Origin: Collybia mongolica | Lineage: Eukaryota; Basidiomycota; Agaricomycetes; Agaricales; Clitocybaceae | Direction: 5' to 3' | Assembly: GCA_013420905.1 (NCBI GenBank) | Contig: JAAXNY010000001.1 | Location: 1,054,001 to 1,118,000, forward strand | Length of the DNA: 64,000 bases | Shown here: in pieces, positions 48,101 to 59,239 of the stretch | How the letters are laid out: every line of letters starts with the position of its first letter | Position numbering within the stretch: the stretch's first letter is position 1 | The notes under the pieces: generated by a model | Databases searched by the model: none | Told to the model about the DNA's origin: nothing | What the model saw: the letters and a program-made list of their open reading frames with translations, nothing else | Translations under genes and position numbers: made by a program

Positions 48101-48204
48101 CCCATAGATGTATCAGTGATGAAATAATCAAGACGTCGCGGTGCCCTTCCTGTGCCACACCCACTCTTTTGTACTGCCTCTTCCGCATTGACCTCTCTGT
48201 TTGA
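45158..48204 (+). CDS. C2H2 zinc-finger protein with C-terminal RING finger
   Basis: Start MPVCLHCNRKFSNKEALHQH. Four or five C2H2-like fingers follow, each on its own exon and of the form C-x2-C-x12-H (C-GLCNRSFPALFALEDH, C-HPCDGMMLYEEALEDH, C-DPCERRFETAEALQNH). They are paired with C-x2-C-(N)RGFKDD half-fingers. A long Ser/Pro-rich, probably disordered middle part (46,000-47,960) follows. The C-terminal C3HC4 RING is CRLCQSDPCEDLTATMCGHI, FCYRCISDEI and CPSCATP, split by an intron at about 48,056-48,107. The RING suggests an E3 ubiquitin ligase. The finger series could bind nucleic acid or protein. Exon borders in the disordered part are uncertain. No name known to me. Confidence 0.8.
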
Positions 48205-48642
48205 TCCTTGATGCCGACTTTACGCCAATGTATTTTTAGTGAATTCTACACACTTGGAAGAGCCGCTTGTAGAATGTTCATGAATTATTTTCTATTGACA
48301 AAGCACGGACGCTTATGTATACTTAACGCTAGTACAGTTTGACCGCTCAACGATGTAAATAGGGATTCACGACACGTACTTTCTCTCTCCAACCTAATTG
48401 AAGAATATAATTCTTCAAACAGACTGATTGTTAATGACCCAATTCTTCCGAAATTCACGGTTTATTTGCTGGACCATACAATTGGTAGCAATGGCCTCTT
48501 TTTCGAAAAACGCAACTTTCTGCCGCCTTCCTCTGTTCTTAAGGCTTTGTCTGGCAGTCCTATTACAAGTATGGCAGTCAGGTATTTTAGTTTACCTTTC
48601 TATCTGCGGTTAGATACGACATAGGGGTAGTTACTCCAAGGT

Positions 48643-51035
48643 TCAGCGCTTAGAGATTAATCCAAAAAACCGTCCTCGTTTTTCTTTAGCTTCAAGCTTA
48701 GCCCGCACCTCTCGTTCAACCTCCTCGTCCGAGATATGTCCTCCGAGAGTATACCAAACCACAGCCACCATGCCGAATACCGCCGACAGAACACACCTAA
48801 ACACGTAAGTGTGAGTGCGTCAAACCTCAAGCGAGATAGTCGGAATGCTTACCCGGCCATTGCGCCGATACCCTTAGGGTGCCATCCCAGTTTCTGGGGA
48901 AAGGGGCCCAGCGGAAGACCATCCAGTTGCGTCGTAGAAGCGAAACCGGCGGCATTACCTGACGTCTTCTTTCCTAGTGTCTGACAATGATCGTACATAA
49001 CTTGGGGTACGGTATTTCGTTGTTGGGCGAGAAGGGGTGCTTCGATCAACTGGAAAGCTAGCCCTACTTCGAGATGCCACTCGATATGACCTAACAATCT
49101 TGTATCGACTGCGTCATGATAACCATATTTATTTTGAGAACATACAGTGGAAAAACCAAACTCCCGGGTTGTCGGCGACGACTCGTAATGTTGCGGAGTG
49201 CATGGACGGGATTTGAACGGTATCTCTGCGAACGGGATTCGCCTGACCTTCGACGATTGGTGGGTTGAGGGCAGGGTCATTTGAGGTATAGTCTTCCGAA
49301 CGACCCACGAGCATGGGTTTATGGCCGTGAATATGGCTATATGGATGATCAGAAAATACTCGCCAGAATGAAAACTAATTTGGATACGTACAATGGATGC
49401 TTCCCAGCATCCCCATTCTTAATCACAATATCGACTACCTCCAATGGATTCAGCACGAAACTGAGAGGCCCATAAGCTTCGGCGACACTCGCATTGGGAC
49501 CAAGGCTGAGTTCAGAGAAGATGGCCGGGACAAGAGGTGAGTTGTACGTGATCTGATTGAACATAGCGTGATTCGTGCCATCGTCCATGGTATCGAAGAT
49601 CACTTCTAGTTCGATAGTTTTCGTAGCAGCGGGTTGAGGGATCTTGATAACGGGAACAAGGGAAAGATCATCTACATCATGGTACTCATCCACAAATCCC
49701 AAATCTGTCAAGGCGGCCGAAGGGTTGTAGGTGATGGAAGACGTCACATCTACGGGGAAAGACGTATGAGAGAAGGCATGAAAGAACCAAGCGCCAAACT
49801 TACTGGGGTTCAACGCGTCGGGTACGGTATCGAACATGTCAACATCCATGTTGACGTGGATCGCCCAGTTGGAGGACGTATCATTGCGTGCGGTGACGAG
49901 TACTGAGTACCGCTGGGCAACAGCAATACTGATAAGGTCGACTGGAGATTGCTCGACATCAGTCTAAATCAGGGTCGAATCAACCATAGGACGTGTGCGA
50001 AGCAATGAAAATTCAACGTACGCCGTCAACCTCGATGAGGCGCAAATCGTGGCCATCAATCCAGAAGAAGAACGCTGCGAACGCCGAAGTGTTGACGATG
50101 CGCAAGCGGTAGGTTTTTCCTGGCTGGAATGGCAAAGTGGCATTCTCGTTGAACCCAACGGCGGATGTAACAGGTGACGGCGACGTGCCAGATTTAGGTC
50201 CAAGGTATGAGGCGTTCTGAGCAAAATAGACAAGGCCCGAATCTAAGGGACATCAGGAATGCTTCGACAGACAGAGGATATTTTTTACCAGGTACGGGCT
50301 CAGCTCCTCCCGGATTAGCGATGCTAATGAATTGCTTCAAGAGCTCAGAGTGTTCATCGTGGTACCAATCACCGAGGACAACAGTGAATTCGTCGTCATA
50401 CGTGTGAGCCTCTTTCGGAGGGTGGATGACCAAAGGGGCGCGAAGGCCGTCAACGTATTGACCCTAAAATGAACGAAAATAAAACAACAGATGAGTTCCC
50501 TAGGGTTCGCTGACACACACCGATGCATGTGCGTGAACCCAATAAGTTCCCCATTGACCTGAGGAGTTGATGGGAACGACATAGTCGAACTGACCGCCAG
50601 GCGGTATGCCACTGTGATGGGTTGCTTGTTTGAACTAGTGCTGAGCAGAGCTAAGCGCGTATCAGCCTACCATTCTGAGACTCCTTGAGCACCATCCATC
50701 CACGACGTAGAGTTGAAGAACATTCCATGATGGTGGAGTGTCGAGGGTTTATCCAAAGAATTCGTGACGTGGACAAGCAACGAGTCCACTGTGTTCACGT
50801 CCATGGGTGGGGGCCTGGAGAATAGGAATCAAGAAGATGAAAAGTGTTGGATTACATAGGAAGGGGGCAGAGAAACTTACGGCCACGTTCCATTTACGCC
50901 AATTACTCGGCGCTCAAAGAGGCCGTCAGGATTAGCGTTTTCGATGTATGTGAGATTCCACCACACTTCTTGCACACCAGCGAGAACTGGTACGAGTGCC
51001 GTTAGAATAGTGGGTAGAATGTAGAGAAGTCGCAT
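48643..51035 (-). CDS. FET3: Iron-uptake multicopper ferroxidase
   Basis: It oxidises Fe2+ to Fe3+ outside the cell for uptake by FTR1. The N-terminal signal peptide is [20 protein letters not shown]. Copper ligands are TLHHHGMFF (about residue 80), [18 protein letters not shown] after the 49,3xx intron, and [15 protein letters not shown]. The loop [14 protein letters not shown] contains the Glu that Fet3 uses in iron oxidation, which separates it from plain laccases. A C-terminal hydrophobic helix ([18 protein letters not shown]) is followed by a basic/acidic cytoplasmic tail, as in type I membrane Fet3 proteins. About 10 exons; stop at 48,643-48,645. Divergent from FTR1 with a shared 758-bp promoter. 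Gene intact. Confidence 0.93.
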
Positions 51036-51793
51036 TTCCAAGGAAGTTTGGTGGACGATAAACAAACAGGAACGGATTAAATCCTTTAAGAGGAGCCAGA
51101 AGGCAGGCCGTCGTATCCTCTAGTCCATTCTACGAAGAGCCAAAAATAGTTCGATTGTTATCTGATAATGCGCGTGAGAGCATCTGGGGGCCTCGCTATA
51201 TACTGGAACTACAACGATGGGGTTGCCGTGTGTTCAACTCGCACGAAAATGCCTCCTGTTTTGCTTCATGGAGGAGAAGAACATGAAGGGAGATGCCATG
51301 CCCCAAAAGAAGGGTCCCGGTTGAATAAGGAGCCGTACCTGCAGGATTCAGACAGTGATGAAAATTTTAACCGTCGTTTCGACTCCTAGCATACCAAGAG
51401 TCCCAGTGGCGGCGGCTTGTTGGGCCAACCTCCATCCTGTCGTGCACGTAAGAGTCTGGCCCCTTGACCTGGCCCTTTTTCGCGGATATTATAGTTGGAT
51501 TTACGTTTTATTATTATACAACCGTTTTGTTCCATAAGCCCGAAGCGACCAGGCGAACTCCTCGGAATCTTATCAGATTGAACCCTAAAAGTGCCAATCT
51601 GATAAAGGGTCGTGTTTGATGGAATCTTATCAGATGATTCTAGACTCGTGTAAAAATAGACCACCTCCATTCCATTCTCGGATTCTCATCCGGTTCCAGG
51701 GGAAGCCGCCTTTATATTTCCTCCTGTTGCGACCCGAACCCCCAAAGCACCCTCCCTTGCGAGTGGTCCTATCTCTGAGTCTTTGTGAAGAAA
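51036..51793. promoter_or_regulatory. Shared FET3-FTR1 promoter with four ATCTGATAA sites
   Basis: The 9-mer ATCTGATAA occurs at 51,160-51,168 and 51,597-51,605 (plus), and as its reverse complement TTATCAGAT at 51,570-51,578 and 51,627-51,635. ATCWGATAA is the known target of fungal iron-responsive GATA repressors (SreA, Fep1, Urbs1). Three sites cluster within 66 bp, about 160-225 bp upstream of the FTR1 ATG. One lies about 125 bp upstream of the FET3 ATG. This predicts joint repression of both genes under iron-replete conditions. Confidence 0.8.
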
Positions 51794-53446
51794 ATGGCTA
51801 AGAATCTCTTTTCCGTACCTATTTTCTTCATCGTCTTTCGGGAGACCCTGGAAGCTGCTATAATCGTTTCAGTGCTCCTGGGCCTTGCAGAACAAATTGT
51901 CCGCGACGAGCCCGAACATTTTGTCAACGTGGTGCAAACGCCCTCCGACGACAACACCAGTAAAGATGGATCTGATGCAAGTCCTGATGCACTCGTCAGC
52001 GTCGAGGACGACGAGGTTCACCGTCGTCGTCTTATCCGCAAATTGCGCATTCAGGTAGGCGCCCCCCCTACACGTTGATCGCTTATAATTATATTTGATG
52101 CGCCAAAACCCTCAGATATTCGTAGGCGCCGGATTAGGTCTTTTCATTGCGCTGGCCATTGGGGCTGCGTAAGCATACAGCAGTATGGATGTGGATTTAA
52201 TCTGATGTGTGTTTACGTAGATTCATCGCGGTTTGGTTTACAAAGGCGTCAGATCTCTGGGCAAAATCCGAGGAACTCTGGGAAGGTCAGTTATTCGCTA
52301 GAAGACCTGAATGACACTAATGCTTACTAGGTATCTTTGAGCTAATCGCGTCGCTCATGATCTTTGGCATGGGCATCACCATGCTCAAAATGGACAGAGG
52401 TATTGATGCTCTACTGAAGAATGGAACTCACGTAACCGGCTAACGCTAATCCAGCAAAAGCGAAATGGCGTGTCAAGCTTCAACGAGCATTCGATGGAAA
52501 GCGTATGGACTGTGATTAGGACTTCATTCAACGGCCGTTAACAATACTTTTCAGGCGTCGACGGAGGGGCTAAAACCGGAAAATGGGTCCTATTCATCTT
52601 GCCTTTGATAACTGTGCTGCGAGAAGGTCTGCCAGTCGATCTATATCTGACCCGTGTGTTTATAAATTCCTTAGGCATGGAGGCCGTCGTTTTTGTTGGT
52701 GGCGTATCCCTGGGCCAGCCTGCCACGTCGATCCCTATTGCGGCCATCGTTGGTCTGATCTGTGGTCTCGTATGCGGATTCCTCATATATCAATTTGCTA
52801 GCCGGGCGAGTATGTCATGTTTGTCGTCCACTGCTTTCTCTAGGTTTAATCTATTTTCACTAGCTTTGACATTCTTCCTGGTGGTTATGACGAACTTTCT
52901 CTTGCTTATCGGTGCTGGGCTATTCAGCAAAGCCGTCGGTGCATTCGAGGAAAATACCTTCAACAAACTCCTTGGTGCAGATGTCGATGATGCCAGTGGC
53001 GATGGCCCAGGTTCGTACCGCGTACAGGGCAATGTGTGGCATCTTGGCTGTTGCAATCCAGACAACCATTTCGACGGGCAAGGGTGGACAATCTTTGGAG
53101 CCATTTTTGGATGGACCAATAACGCGACGTGTTAGTCTATAATTATCCGATTTTCATTCTTTCCTGTGCTGACAACATGGGATAGTGGGGTCCGTCCTAT
53201 CATATGTGTTTTATTGGATCGCCGTGATCGTTACACTTATCTACATGAAACATACCGAAGTCAGTCATTACTATTATTTCAATGCGTTTTATTCACTAAA
53301 CAACGCACCACACGTCTTAGGGTCGTACGAAACTTATAGGTCGTGAGTCCACGGCCGGGACCCGCCGCCGGCATATCAGAGAAGCAAAGGAAGAACACGC
53401 GGGACGAGAGCAGGAAAAATCGGAAGGAGGGGTAGCCAACATCTAG
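51794..53446 (+). CDS. FTR1: High-affinity iron permease
   Basis: Start at ATG 51,794 (MAKNLFSVPIFFIVF). It transports Fe3+ delivered by the FET3 ferroxidase at the plasma membrane. The first iron-binding motif RETLEAAII is in TM1, and the second, REGMEAVVF (REXXE), comes later. The second motif is split by a 46-nt intron (52,629-52,674) between REG and MEA. Other segments are IFVGAGLGLFIALAIGAA, FELIASLMIFGMGITMLKM, IAAIVGLICGLVCGFLIYQF and LTFFLVVMTNFLLLIGAGLF, about seven TMs in all, as expected for Ftr1. About nine exons. The C-terminal tail is charged (REAKEEHAGREQEKSEGG). The extracellular loop with FGAIFGWTNNAT is conserved. Intact. Confidence 0.95.
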
Positions 53447-56400
53447 ATGTTACTCCGTCTTGGCGTCTTGGTATTCGACCTCACCCACAGTCATGATAAG
53501 ATCCATCGGTCGCGATTCTCTGTGTCGTGTGTTGCATGCCGCATGTAAAAAGTCTGAAAACACCATTGTCGTATTACCAACGAGAATGGACGGGTGGACA
53601 TCAGCCCATCCGCGAATAAATGCTGGTGTGACATTGAAAGATGCGAATCAAATGAATGTGCACCGCAGATGACCAAGACATGTGTATTCACATCATATCA
53701 TCGAAGTCTACGGAGCGTATCAGATAACGAAGAAGACGACGATAAGATCTTACCTATTAATAGGTATCGGTACTTCTCGATTCCCATTGAACTTTTGCAA
53801 GTGCGGCCGGGAGCCTTGTCTTTAATCATGTCGTTAATCTGAGAAAACACCACTGAACCGGGTCCGCCGCGTTTCCATTAACCCGTATTTCAAAACACGA
53901 GGAGCCCCACAAGAAGTCTTCTGACACAGGATCTGACGGCGTAACTCAAAACGTCACTTGAGACGTAGGGGTGAGCAGCGTAAGGCACGGTTCACACACG
54001 GTATGGCAAATAACAAGAATGCCACCGATCGCGGGACGTATCGCATGAGAAGGGAGTTAAGAAAGCCTGACGTTATGGCCGGAACTATATTTTCCGAGGA
54101 CGGGATATAGGGTAGGGTATACGTGCCAAACCCGTAAGGTGTGAAGGATATGAGATATGCCAATCTTGGGAAGATATCAGGGAGGGCCGGCACAGTGTGG
54201 CATCTGGTAATATTGGTGATGCATATGCTGAGCTTCGTACCTTCTAGAGGCAATGCGGCCTGCGAGAAAAGGTAGACACCATGAATGCATGTGGCCCTAA
54301 CGACTCTTAGAGCATGGAGATATATGCGCGGAGCCATGGTGTGGGCATGTGCATGTTTGACTCCAGAGCCAGTAGAAGTTACAGGCGAGCGAGAAAAAGT
54401 GATGAATTGTTCCAGACGAGATACTTGACCCTCAAAAGGAAAACGTTTTTGGAGAATACAAAGATACGATAACCTGTGGTATGGGTTTCGTTTTCTCAGC
54501 TGACATGGCTTATTACTTGCTTAGTACAATTAACGAGCCACGCATGTCTTGTATTTCCATGATTTTAAAGCGCGCCATTCGTCGCTGATTGCTCGGAACT
54601 GATATAAAGAGACTTGACGTCGCTACCTAGAGATTGTGGTTCCGGTGCAAAATAAACTGCGATTCGGGTTCGAAATGGACCGTGACAAAGCTGACGAACA
54701 ACCTTTTTCTATTTGCATCAATTTGTACCACTATCCACCATCATTAGTTTACCAAGATCCATGACGGAGGATGGATATCTGGGGAGCGAGATTCAATTTG
54801 AAATTTGTAGTTCCAGCGCGGTGTAGTATGGCTATTCGATATGATATAATAATCGTAGAGGGTATATGATGACGACGTCGTATTAATGGGAACAAAGCAT
54901 AACGCGGCAGGACTGCATCCTACCGAATCCAACGTTAGGGGGACTCTGATTCCAAACCAAAGCCCTTTCAGCAGGTCTCTTATTCTTTGCAATGATGGAT
55001 TCGTCCAAAGTTTTCTTGTGGTAAAAGTTCTTTTGAGGACATATCAGCACTAATGGCGTAGCTGAGTGCTATTCAATGGTGCTTTATCCCAGCATTACGA
55101 AGATAGAGAGAGTACCAGTTCCCTGCGAGTCCCGCGATTAAAGCTTACATACTTTCCAACGGCAGCTGTGTCAAATGCAATCAGCGCCGCTGTTGTTTCA
55201 GCCACAGTGGCGTAAGCAAGTTGCGCAGAGTCCAGTGCGTTTTGTCGGATGCGCCTGTGGCCCATCTGGCGACGCGCGGCCACGCGCTCCCCGATACGTG
55301 GAAGCGCACGCTGGATTCCTTCGACACCAGCAATTTGCTTTATTTGGGCGAGGGAGGAGGAGTCTGAAGTATCAATAGGCAACTTTTTCTTCCATCTGTA
55401 GATGCCTTTGAGGACTCCTCGTTGAACAAGGACGTTCGAGATGAACAAAAGCTATTGGGCCTATGATAGATTTATTGCCGACCTGCCTAGGAGACCGGCC
55501 CTCTTTGGAGTGTAAAAGCAGATAATAGAGGAGAGTGGAACAGTTCGACCCAGGTATAGTCATCCTGTTCAGCAGATGCTTGCCGCATGGCCAATGCGAA
55601 GGAAAAGAGTCGAGATCAGAGTCGTACCCGAGCAGCACACAGCCCGCGTAGTTTCGTAAAATGAGCGGATCCTGATCGGTTTCCGACCCAGCAAAACCAT
55701 TTGGAAGGACACCTAGATCGATTGGATATTCCTCAATGTGAGCCTCATAGTCCAGGTTTTTGGAGGCTGCTGTTAGCAGTTACACAAGGCATTCTGGGTC
55801 CGAGCCGGGGCCAGGGCTAGCCTCAAGAGGGTCACAAAATTGGCTCGGAGCTAGTTATTGGAAGAAGTCCTGTGTAAGTGTAAAAGTCCGGATCCTCTGG
55901 TTGGGCAGAGATAATGGGGTGTTAAAGCGAGAAACCCAGGGTAATATAAGACCTATTGGACCCGGGTTCACCTGGGTTGGTGTACGAAAGATCAAGCGAC
56001 CTAGAAGTCGAGTGCATTGCCACCGACGCGACGCGTCCTGCCATGGTGAAATACCGTTCTACTGTGCCATTCGCTGCCGTCTGTGCCAGTGGAAGAGTCA
56101 CAATGTTTCCGACGTGCTTGACGACTCGCTGGAACCCCTATTTGTGGAGCCTACGATCCGTGCTCGAATCAGAAATTTTCAGAGATGGCATTCTGCAGTC
56201 CGTCACCATACCACGGTTACCTTCTTCTCTGTATTCACCAGACCCGCGTGCGACAAGTAACATTGAGGGCGATCAAGTCAAAATAAGGTAGTCTGGACTT
56301 ACATGGACACTGACACGACCCAGCTATCCAAGTGCGCACTGTACGGGATATCTGTTCACCCTCCGAGTACCACAATCCAAAGATGAGCGTAAATGACTCA

Positions 56401-56740
56401 CAGACAGGACAGACACAACTATTTGAACGGGCCAGGGTTTCTGGGAAGAATAATTTGAAGAACCCGGGTTTGAATGGCTTACCTGGGGTTTATCAAAAGA
56501 ATGGGCCAGAGTGGTCTGTACGTCAAATGTTGAGGTCTCCAGCTCCTAGGGGGATGTGGGTTGGGTAGGATGGGAGATTTTGTGAGCTATGGCGTTGGTT
56601 TCTTGCCAAATGAGCGGCGTTGGCGGTGGGAGGAATACTAAATGGAGGAAGAAGCTTTACGGCATTCGGCCGAACCCTGATCGATTGCGTTTTCGGTTTT
56701 AGCCGGTTCGAACATTTTTTTACTACTTTGAGTTGTTGCG
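53447..56740. other. Intergenic with possible unrecognised gene on minus strand
   Basis: No known family is visible. Minus-strand text at about 55,755-55,590 (YEAHIEEYPIDLGVLPNGFA, then LILRNYAGCVLLGYDSDLD) and 55,448-55,160 (GVEGIQRALPRIGERVAARR, then SAQLAYATVAETTAALIAFD) looks like real coding exons. I could not join them with good splice sites. A 127-codon open frame at 54,337-53,954 (minus) is unremarkable. Around 56,300-56,560 nothing is seen. Confidence 0.3.
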
Positions 56741-58730
56741 ATGCTGCGATTACTTGCTAGACCCCTCCTCCGTACCCCCATCATCTCCCCTACTCGCAGT
56801 TTTACACTGAGGAAAATGGCCTCTTCAAGTACCCCAGAATTTGTAGGTTTTTGCATTCTCCATCTACCATATTTTCAAGCTCACGAGTTGTCTCGCTTCA
56901 GAACAAGGTCCTTTATGCTCCGTTGGCGGAGATTGACCCCGAAGTCCAAAATATCATCGACAAGGAGACATGGAGGCAGCTCAGCGGTCTGGAGCTCATT
57001 GCTTCAGAGGTATTTTCACCTCCCGTAATTCAACTCTTCCGATTCTCACCGATTTCGTCATACAGAACTTGACGAGTCGTGCTACCATGGAGGCCAACGG
57101 CTCCATTCTGACCAACAAGTATTCGGAAGGTCTCCCTAACGCACGGTACTATGGCGGCAACGAATACATTGACGAACTGGAAATCCTGTGCCGCAGACGT
57201 GCTCTCGAGGCTTTCCACCTCGATCCGGCAAAGTGGGGTGTCAATGTCCAACCCTACTCTGGCAGTGTAAGTCCTTTGTAATGAATTCAGTCTTCATTAG
57301 TTAACTAACTCACTCCTCGTAGACTGCTAAGTACGTTCTTGTCGTCATCGCTTTCCCACAAGATCCCGGGCTTGACTGTATCTAAATTTAGCTTCGCTGC
57401 CCTGACGGCTCTCATCCAACCCAATGACCGACTTATGGGTTTGGGTCTTCCAGACGGTGGTCATCTTACACATGGGTACTACGTGCGTCGTCCATCTTTG
57501 TTATCCCCTCTCCTCCTGACTCGGTTTATCACATGTTCCGTCGGTGTTCCGTACAACAGACCGCCAAGAAGAAGATGACCGCCTCCTCAATTTATTTCCA
57601 ATCCTTCCCGTATGCTATCTCACCAGAAAGCCATCTCATTGACTACGTTGCTCTTGCCCAACAAGCCAAAATCTTCAAGCCTCGTCTCATTATCTGCGGT
57701 GCCTCAGCGTACCCCCGAGATTGGGACTATGCTAGCTTGAAGGAGACAGCTGGGAAGGAAGGTGCATGGCTCATGGCCGATATTGCCCACACGAGTGGCC
57801 TCATTGCTGCTCAGGAACTCAACAACCCCTTCGACCACTGTGACGTCGTTACTACAACAACGTATGACAGTTTTTATATCCTAACTGCACATGGCTTAAT
57901 CCCCTATCAACAGACACAAAACTCTCCGTGGCCCTCGAGCTGGTTTGATCTTCTTCCGAAAGGACCTTGAAAACGCCAAGGACCTCGAGAAACGCGTCAA
58001 CGAGGCTGTCTTCCCCGCTTGCCAGGGTGGACCTCACAATAATGTCAGTGTTGTGATATTGAGTAGGACCCCGTCTCACTGTGCATTTAGACGATTGCTG
58101 CTGTCGCCACGGCCCTCAAACAAGTCGCGGACCCATCTTGGAAGGCTTATGCCAAGCAGGTCATCTCGAATGCCAGGGCTTTGGCTTCTACTTTGACTGA
58201 ACACGGCTACAAACTCCAAACCGGCGGCACCGATAACCACCTCGTCCTCTGGGATCTTCGACCAATTGGCTTGACCGGCAGCAAGGTCGAGAAGGTTTGC
58301 GACTTGATGGGTATTACTATTAACAGTGCGTTATCCGGGATTGGCTACGGCCGTACAATGGATTATGGTTCACTAACGTGCATATCGTCTCATAGAAAAC
58401 GCCGTCTCTGGTGACGCCTCTGCCCAGGTTCCCGGTGGTATCCGTATCGGCACCTCTGCCCTCACGTCCCGTGACATGAAGGAAGAGGACATCAAGGTTG
58501 TTGGCAACTTCTTGCACCGCACCATCCAACTCTCGCTCGTGCTCCAGAAGGAGGCTGGCTCCAAGCTCCTTAAGGACTTCGTGCGCGTCGCAACAACACA
58601 GGAGGAGGGCAAGCAGGGCTTTGCACAGGTGCAACAGCTCAGGGAGGAGGTCCGCGCCTTTGCGAGCAAGTGGCCCTTGCCCGGCGTCGATGTCGCTAAG
58701 CTCCAGAAGCCTGCAGGGTTCCTTCATTAG
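56741..58730 (+). CDS. SHMT: Serine hydroxymethyltransferase
   Basis: A PLP enzyme that converts serine and tetrahydrofolate to glycine and 5,10-methylene-[73 protein letters not shown] and [15 protein letters not shown] are the family blocks. The K of T-H-K is the PLP lysine. [13 protein letters not shown] and [13 protein letters not shown] follow, ending KPAGFLH with a stop at 58,728. About nine exons. The 8-nt exon ACTGCTAA (57,323-57,330) encodes the TAN of SGSTANF. The first ATG gives a mitochondrial-type presequence ([14 protein letters not shown]), and M26 would give a cytosolic form. Intact. Confidence 0.96.
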
Positions 58731-59239
58731 AAGAGGAAGAGTTGCGGTAGAGAAGATTCAACGGTCGTCATTCGGGATGTGTACATTCCGGGCATTCAAC
58801 ATCGTCCGGCCAAAATGTATTTGTAGAACCATCATATATACTGTCGGAAATTAGGTTTCCTTTCTCGAATCGACCTTATGGTCCTACTTTAGTGGCAATA
58901 GCAAATATCTCATGTCATTTTCAAGTAATCTTCGCATTCCCTTAGCTTGTTACTTGTCGAAGTATGATCACATACATTGGGTGAGTCTCATCTATCAGCA
59001 TTAACGCCGTTAGGCATGGTGTGTCTGCAAACAATTCGAAGTCCTGTGTATTTTTCTAGAGCTGGGACTTCTAGTCTAAAGCAACGATATAGATGTATGA
59101 GAAAGGTAATAAACCAGAATACTGGTGTAACTGTACTACGAAGGTTCTACGCTAGATAAAGTAAGTCGCAGAGTATCTATGCTTTTTTTTAAAAATATCC
59201 TCTAAGTCTATTCATCTAATGGTATTATCTCAATGTCGT
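58731..59239. other. Intergenic between tail-to-tail SHMT and CYP55
   Basis: The genes converge here. It should hold both 3' UTRs. No other feature is seen. Confidence 0.6.

Noticed and set aside
55760..56260. 166-codon open frame on the plus strand
   Set aside because: No recognised motif, composition like translated promoter or antisense sequence. The minus strand reads better here.
58320..58727. Antisense frames over the SHMT 3' end
   Set aside because: Shadow of a GC-rich conserved coding region.
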